Assembly (NCBI GenBank): GCA_044226485.1 | Contig: JBGAGY010000010.1 | Location: 183,334-247,333 of the forward strand | Length of the DNA stretch: 64,000 bases | Reading direction: 5' to 3' | Source: UBA6663 sp044226485 | GTDB taxonomy: Bacteria > Chloroflexota > Anaerolineae > Anaerolineales > UBA6663 | Shown here: in pieces, positions 63,601 to 64,000 of the stretch | Layout of the letters: each line of letters starts with the position of its first letter | Numbering within the stretch: the first letter of the stretch is position 1 | Position numbers and translations under genes: made by a program | Notes under the pieces: model-generated | Told to the model about the DNA's origin: nothing | The model's database searches: none | What the model saw: the letters and a program-made list of their open reading frames with translations, nothing else

Positions 63601-63983
63601 TCACGGTCTCCGTGCGCCTCGCCGACGTCGGCACGCCGAACGAACTGGCCGTAGATCTTGACGAGCTCTATGTGGGATCGTGGACCACGCCCGTGGTCGA
63701 CTCGTTCTCGCCGGCCCGTCTCGACGCGCCGAGCGGGTCCTTCACGCTGGTCGGAGACAACTTCTACGGCGCCCCGACCGTCACCGTCGGCGGGCTGCCC
63801 GCCACGGTTACGGTCGTCGATGCCCAGCATCTGAGCGTCACGGTGCCGCCGGGCCTCACCTACGGCCGACACGTCGTCGTGGTCACCAATCCAGACGGCA
63901 CGACGATTGTGTCGACCCGCCTCGTCTCGATCGGCCAATCGCAGCTGGCCCTTCCGGCCCTGATGCGGAACGCTATGCGTTAG
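60639..63983 (+). CDS. Giant secreted TolB-propeller/IPT protein, paralogue 2
   Basis: This 1114-residue protein is collinear with the preceding one. It has a signal peptide (about 1-41) and a Pro linker (PPPPRAPRTLEDPT). Propeller repeats follow (SPDMSRVVFSSRRSGNYDLYRVNADGSGLAMLT, WSPDSQRLVFQS, WSPDGKQIAFISRRTTGN), then DYTGVSF-type Ig parts, VVDQTGRPLAQVPITGIPA, HLHYIWAEGDGMVHVAHYEGGGSWSG and a C-terminal IPT domain (VVDSFSPARLDAPSGSFTLVGDNFYG). The start is ATG 60639 or 60651. The 33-bp gap implies co-transcription. Likely surface binding or stalk proteins; function unknown. Confidence 0.82.
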   Translation: MVTQMNSRPIRPSVVLALRFFTTALLVVGQAIGGPAPASAQDAPPPPRAPRTLEDPTIPALPGEEATTAEAPSELERAQTDMAKFAYQSYADNNWEIYLTSSDFGGTYRLTQDGSPDLEPAFSPDMSRVVFSSRRSGNYDLYRVNADGSGLAMLTNSGATDSGAAWSPDSQRLVFQSNREANQYDVYVMNADGGGVTRLTTQTGYDGEPAWSPDGKQIAFISRRTTGNVDYHLYLMNADGSNQHILAAVPYAANPAWSLDGKRILIDGLNADGWQRLYVVDSATGQTRTLDYFVGDTNVDLLAGSWGLNDQIFFTRAHYVYYNSTWYWDSMDIYSVSIDWSSSVPWLRVGNRMANPSWANPDHWPPTSTFLNDRSGYALRGTGVSFDMLVMDQGPAGAGGGMGQIRVDGGAWMNDVNCQPTWSSVVHCYVMGYFPGTLLEYRFRAMDAYGNQEAWPTDPARWGQFRYYDLDVSGTVVDQTGRPLAQVPITGIPAVESNLQSDAAGRWAAHQTQPSTNVTVTVGTGGSAVSRPESQFTAVGGALSSTFVLPPADNAIANPRFDVDTQGWSALTPAGLQWVDTVDGAHGVLRASVAAGGWAATGTVITATAALSGTSTLLAYRDLSGNHFQACLGAPACPIEDLGTTSTRDLVVGADGTVSMILMNDDGTRSFRQRSPAGVWSSATSFPYMGGGASHRLLFDHAGHLHYIWAEGDGMVHVAHYEGGGSWSGAAQAGLMPLGSDYVFDANDVLHMVGCPTSGVVEVTWSEAVGMSFPSPVSSETCDGSHQGTTLDAAGHLDTVWSSGGVVRFSRRNGDGTWGEGQPATGFALAARGSVPGSNGRATVMTVNPTTHVVTLRQPADSGLGWSALAATLPTVTANSGRRFLALNTSMKEALALEATAGGFNVIAYPIDFTDSASSVGQVVTLPANMHHPLLSAVYRNPLANNDDSVAFAVQGVGQAQPTLFALSPGSAWQRISFDLSAWAGQTITVSVRLADVGTPNELAVDLDELYVGSWTTPVVDSFSPARLDAPSGSFTLVGDNFYGAPTVTVGGLPATVTVVDAQHLSVTVPPGLTYGRHVVVVTNPDGTTIVSTRLVSIGQSQLALPALMRNAMR

Positions 63984-64000
63984 GCCAGACGCGCGGGGAG

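Overview
This 64 kb window is GC-rich, densely coded and contains no rRNA, tRNA, CRISPR array, transposase or phage gene that I can recognise. The gene mix fits an anaerobic or facultative member of the Chloroflexota, possibly Anaerolineae-like. The supporting features are a bacterial-type acetyl-CoA synthase/corrinoid protein cluster, Cox-type molybdenum-hydroxylase maturation genes, ECF transporters, S-adenosylmethionine hydroxide adenosyltransferases, many large secreted propeller or Ig-like proteins, and imperfect palindromes built from short words between genes. No single gene proves the phylum, so the assignment is an inference.

Layout. 0.2-5.8 kb (+): a Yip1-like membrane protein, an ABC exporter ATPase, a secreted CARDB/IPT protein, signal peptidase I and a MacB/FtsX-like permease. 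5.8-10.7 kb (-): two tandem SAM hydroxide adenosyltransferases followed by the A, S and T parts of an ECF transporter. 10.8-16.7 kb: a hypothetical protein, an FKBP isomerase, a methyltransferase, then CoxD-, CoxE- and CoxI-like genes and a GNAT acetyltransferase. 16.7-21.5 kb (-): an AlkZ-like protein, an RmlD-like reductase, RNase III, FabF and an isoprenylcysteine-methyltransferase-like membrane protein. 21.5-22.4 kb is a non-coding block with a ~58 bp tandem repeat array, a nested palindrome and a word-repeat tract.

22.4-32.7 kb (-) is the Wood-Ljungdahl cluster. In transcription order it is a DUF166-like gene, acsB, cooC-like, a CBS protein, acsD, acsC, the corrinoid activator (RACo) and acsE. 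ACS keeps all its A-cluster ligands and its CODH-binding N-terminal domain, but no CODH gene (acsA/cooS) lies in the window. Four gaps inside this cluster carry long palindromes; three of these share exactly 36-nt arms. A CRP/FNR-family-like site lies upstream of acsB.

33.0-37.9 kb (+): a second ABC exporter with an unusual membrane-fusion protein that ends in a LysM domain. 38.3-47.5 kb: ferritin-like and PRC-barrel proteins, a response regulator, a PadR / membrane protein / PfkB-kinase operon with a clear promoter and operator, a CBS protein, an MFS-cupin pair and a histidine kinase. 47.6-64 kb: mostly secreted or surface proteins. These are a double 5'-nucleotidase with a C-terminal FIMAH-like domain, a GH140-like hydrolase, a YCF48-like repeat protein, and two tandem ~1,115-residue TolB-propeller/IPT paralogues. 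An NTF2-like protein, an MgtC-like protein and a GNAT enzyme lie among them.

The most distinctive feature is the set of word-built palindromes between genes. Each locus uses its own short word, and the elements are concentrated between co-transcribed genes.
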